NCBI GenBank assembly: GCA_004211235.1
Contig: SEEY01000136.1
Location: forward strand, 1 to 8,581
Source: Rubrivivax sp.
Lineage (GTDB): Bacteria; Pseudomonadota; Gammaproteobacteria; Burkholderiales; Burkholderiaceae
Length of the DNA stretch: 8,581 bases
Direction of reading: 5' to 3'
Shown here one piece after another: positions 7,896 to 8,581 of this stretch. The notes beneath the pieces were generated by a model. The model saw only the letters and a program-made list of their open reading frames with translations, was not told the DNA's origin and made no database searches. The position numbers were made by a program, and so were the translations under genes. Every line of letters begins with the position of its first letter. The first letter of the stretch is position 1.

Positions 7896-8581
7896 GGGTG
7901 TCACGGGGTTCAGGTGCTGGGCCAGAAAGGCCTCCATGCGGCGGGCGAAGTCGAGCCGGTTGTCCGGATTGGCAAAGCCGTGGCCTTCATTGGCATAGGT
8001 CACCCAGACCGGCGCGTTGCCCGCGGCCTGAAGTGCGTCTCGCATGCGCTTGCCGTGGGCGAGCGGCACGCGCAGGTCGTCATCGCCGAAGGCGAGCAGC
8101 ACCGGCGCCTTGATGCGGGCAGCGAGCTTGACAGGCGAGTTGGCGGCGATCATGCCCGCGTCCTTGACGGGGTCGCCCACCAGCTCCGGCAGCGTGTGCG
8201 TGCGGGCCCCGGTGTTGATGTCGTCGATCACGTTCCAGGCACCGCCGACGTACAGGTCCAGGTCGGTCACGGCCACCCAGGCGACGCCGCAGCGATAGAG
8301 GTCGGGGTCCCTGGCCAGGCCCATCAAGGTGCTGTAGCCGCCGTAGCTGGCGCCGGCGATGCAGGCCTTGTCGCTGGCGACGCCTGCCTGGCGCGCCCAG
8401 CGCAGGGCATCGGCGACGTCGTCCTGCATGGCCTGGCCGAACTGCTTGAAGCCGGCCCGGAAATGGGCCTCCCCATAGCCGGTACTGCCGCGCATCTCGG
8501 GCTCGATGACGACATAGCCGCGCGAAGCGAGAAACTGGGCCTGCGCATGCCAGCCCCATTCGACGCCACGCGCCCACGGCC
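7893..8581 (-). CDS. S9 family serine peptidase, copy 3 of a tandem array, C-terminal part only (5' end outside window)
   Basis: The frame is open to the right-hand edge, so only the last 228 residues are visible, beginning within the conserved GGPWARG motif of the alpha/beta hydrolase domain. The catalytic serine is in GASYGGYS (visible residue 78), the aspartate in GDDDLRVP (168) and the histidine in NEGHGF (200). All three are intact. The two cysteines around the serine (KACIAGAS and LYRCGVA) are conserved with copies 1 and 2. If full length it should be about 665 residues and carry a signal peptide and propeller outside the window, but that is extrapolated from the other copies. It is the most upstream visible member, so the operon promoter lies beyond the window, perhaps after further copies. 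It ends with tandem stops 7 bp before copy 2. Confidence 0.9.
   Translation of the reverse strand, partial: PWARGVEWGWHAQAQFLASRGYVVIEPEMRGSTGYGEAHFRAGFKQFGQAMQDDVADALRWARQAGVASDKACIAGASYGGYSTLMGLARDPDLYRCGVAWVAVTDLDLYVGGAWNVIDDINTGARTHTLPELVGDPVKDAGMIAANSPVKLAARIKAPVLLAFGDDDLRVPLAHGKRMRDALQAAGNAPVWVTYANEGHGFANPDNRLDFARRMEAFLAQHLNPVTP

Larger units (their letters stand above)
3879..8581 (-). repeat. Tandem gene duplication: three head-to-tail S9 peptidase units of about 2.0 kb
   Basis: Stop codons of the three copies lie at 3879, 5888 and 7893, a repeat period of 2009 and 2005 bp. A 20-bp stretch coding for the GASYGGY region is identical in all three copies, at 4312-4331, 6327-6346 and 8335-8354. 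Elsewhere the copies differ clearly in DNA sequence, so the duplications are old. The right-hand limit of the array is not in the window. Confidence 0.9.

Overview
The window is GC-rich throughout, with strong third-position G/C bias in every gene, and carries ordinary chromosomal genes of a Gram-negative bacterium. The ClpB sequence and gene style suggest a betaproteobacterium of the Burkholderiales (Roseateles/Rubrivivax-like), but this is recognition by eye, not a database result. I see no RNA gene, insertion sequence, phage gene, CRISPR array or attachment site.

Layout, left to right. (1) The 3' half of clpB (2-1405, +), the Hsp100 disaggregase, with its start outside the window. (2) A 61-bp gap holding a strong compound stem-loop between convergent stops. 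(3) A membrane-bound diguanylate cyclase (1467-2828, -) with a periplasmic sensor domain, an intact GGEEF site and an intact RxxD inhibitory site. (4) A short divergent intergenic region with a candidate promoter for the cyclase. (5) A sterol desaturase/fatty acid hydroxylase superfamily membrane protein (about 2993-3889, +) whose third histidine box and flanks resemble animal alkylglycerol monooxygenase (AGMO/TMEM195). (6) Overlapping its 3' end by 11 bp, a minus-strand tandem array of three paralogous S9 (prolyl oligopeptidase-type) serine peptidases. These lie at 3879-5876, 5888-7885 and 7893-8581, and the last is cut by the window edge. They are separated by only 11 and 7 bp.

How the genes may work together. 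The three peptidases almost certainly form one transcript, read from the right-hand edge leftward. Both complete copies are 665 residues, have signal peptides and an intact Ser-Asp-His triad, and probably degrade peptides in the periplasm or at the cell surface. Their hydrolase domains are far more alike than their propeller domains, which suggests one chemistry with different substrate gating. clpB, the cyclase and the desaturase look like independent transcription units; no pathway link between them is visible.

The best candidate for something under-described is the peptidase array, especially a CxxC-containing island conserved inside the diverged propeller. I do not see clear evidence of a wholly new defence, mobile or regulatory system.
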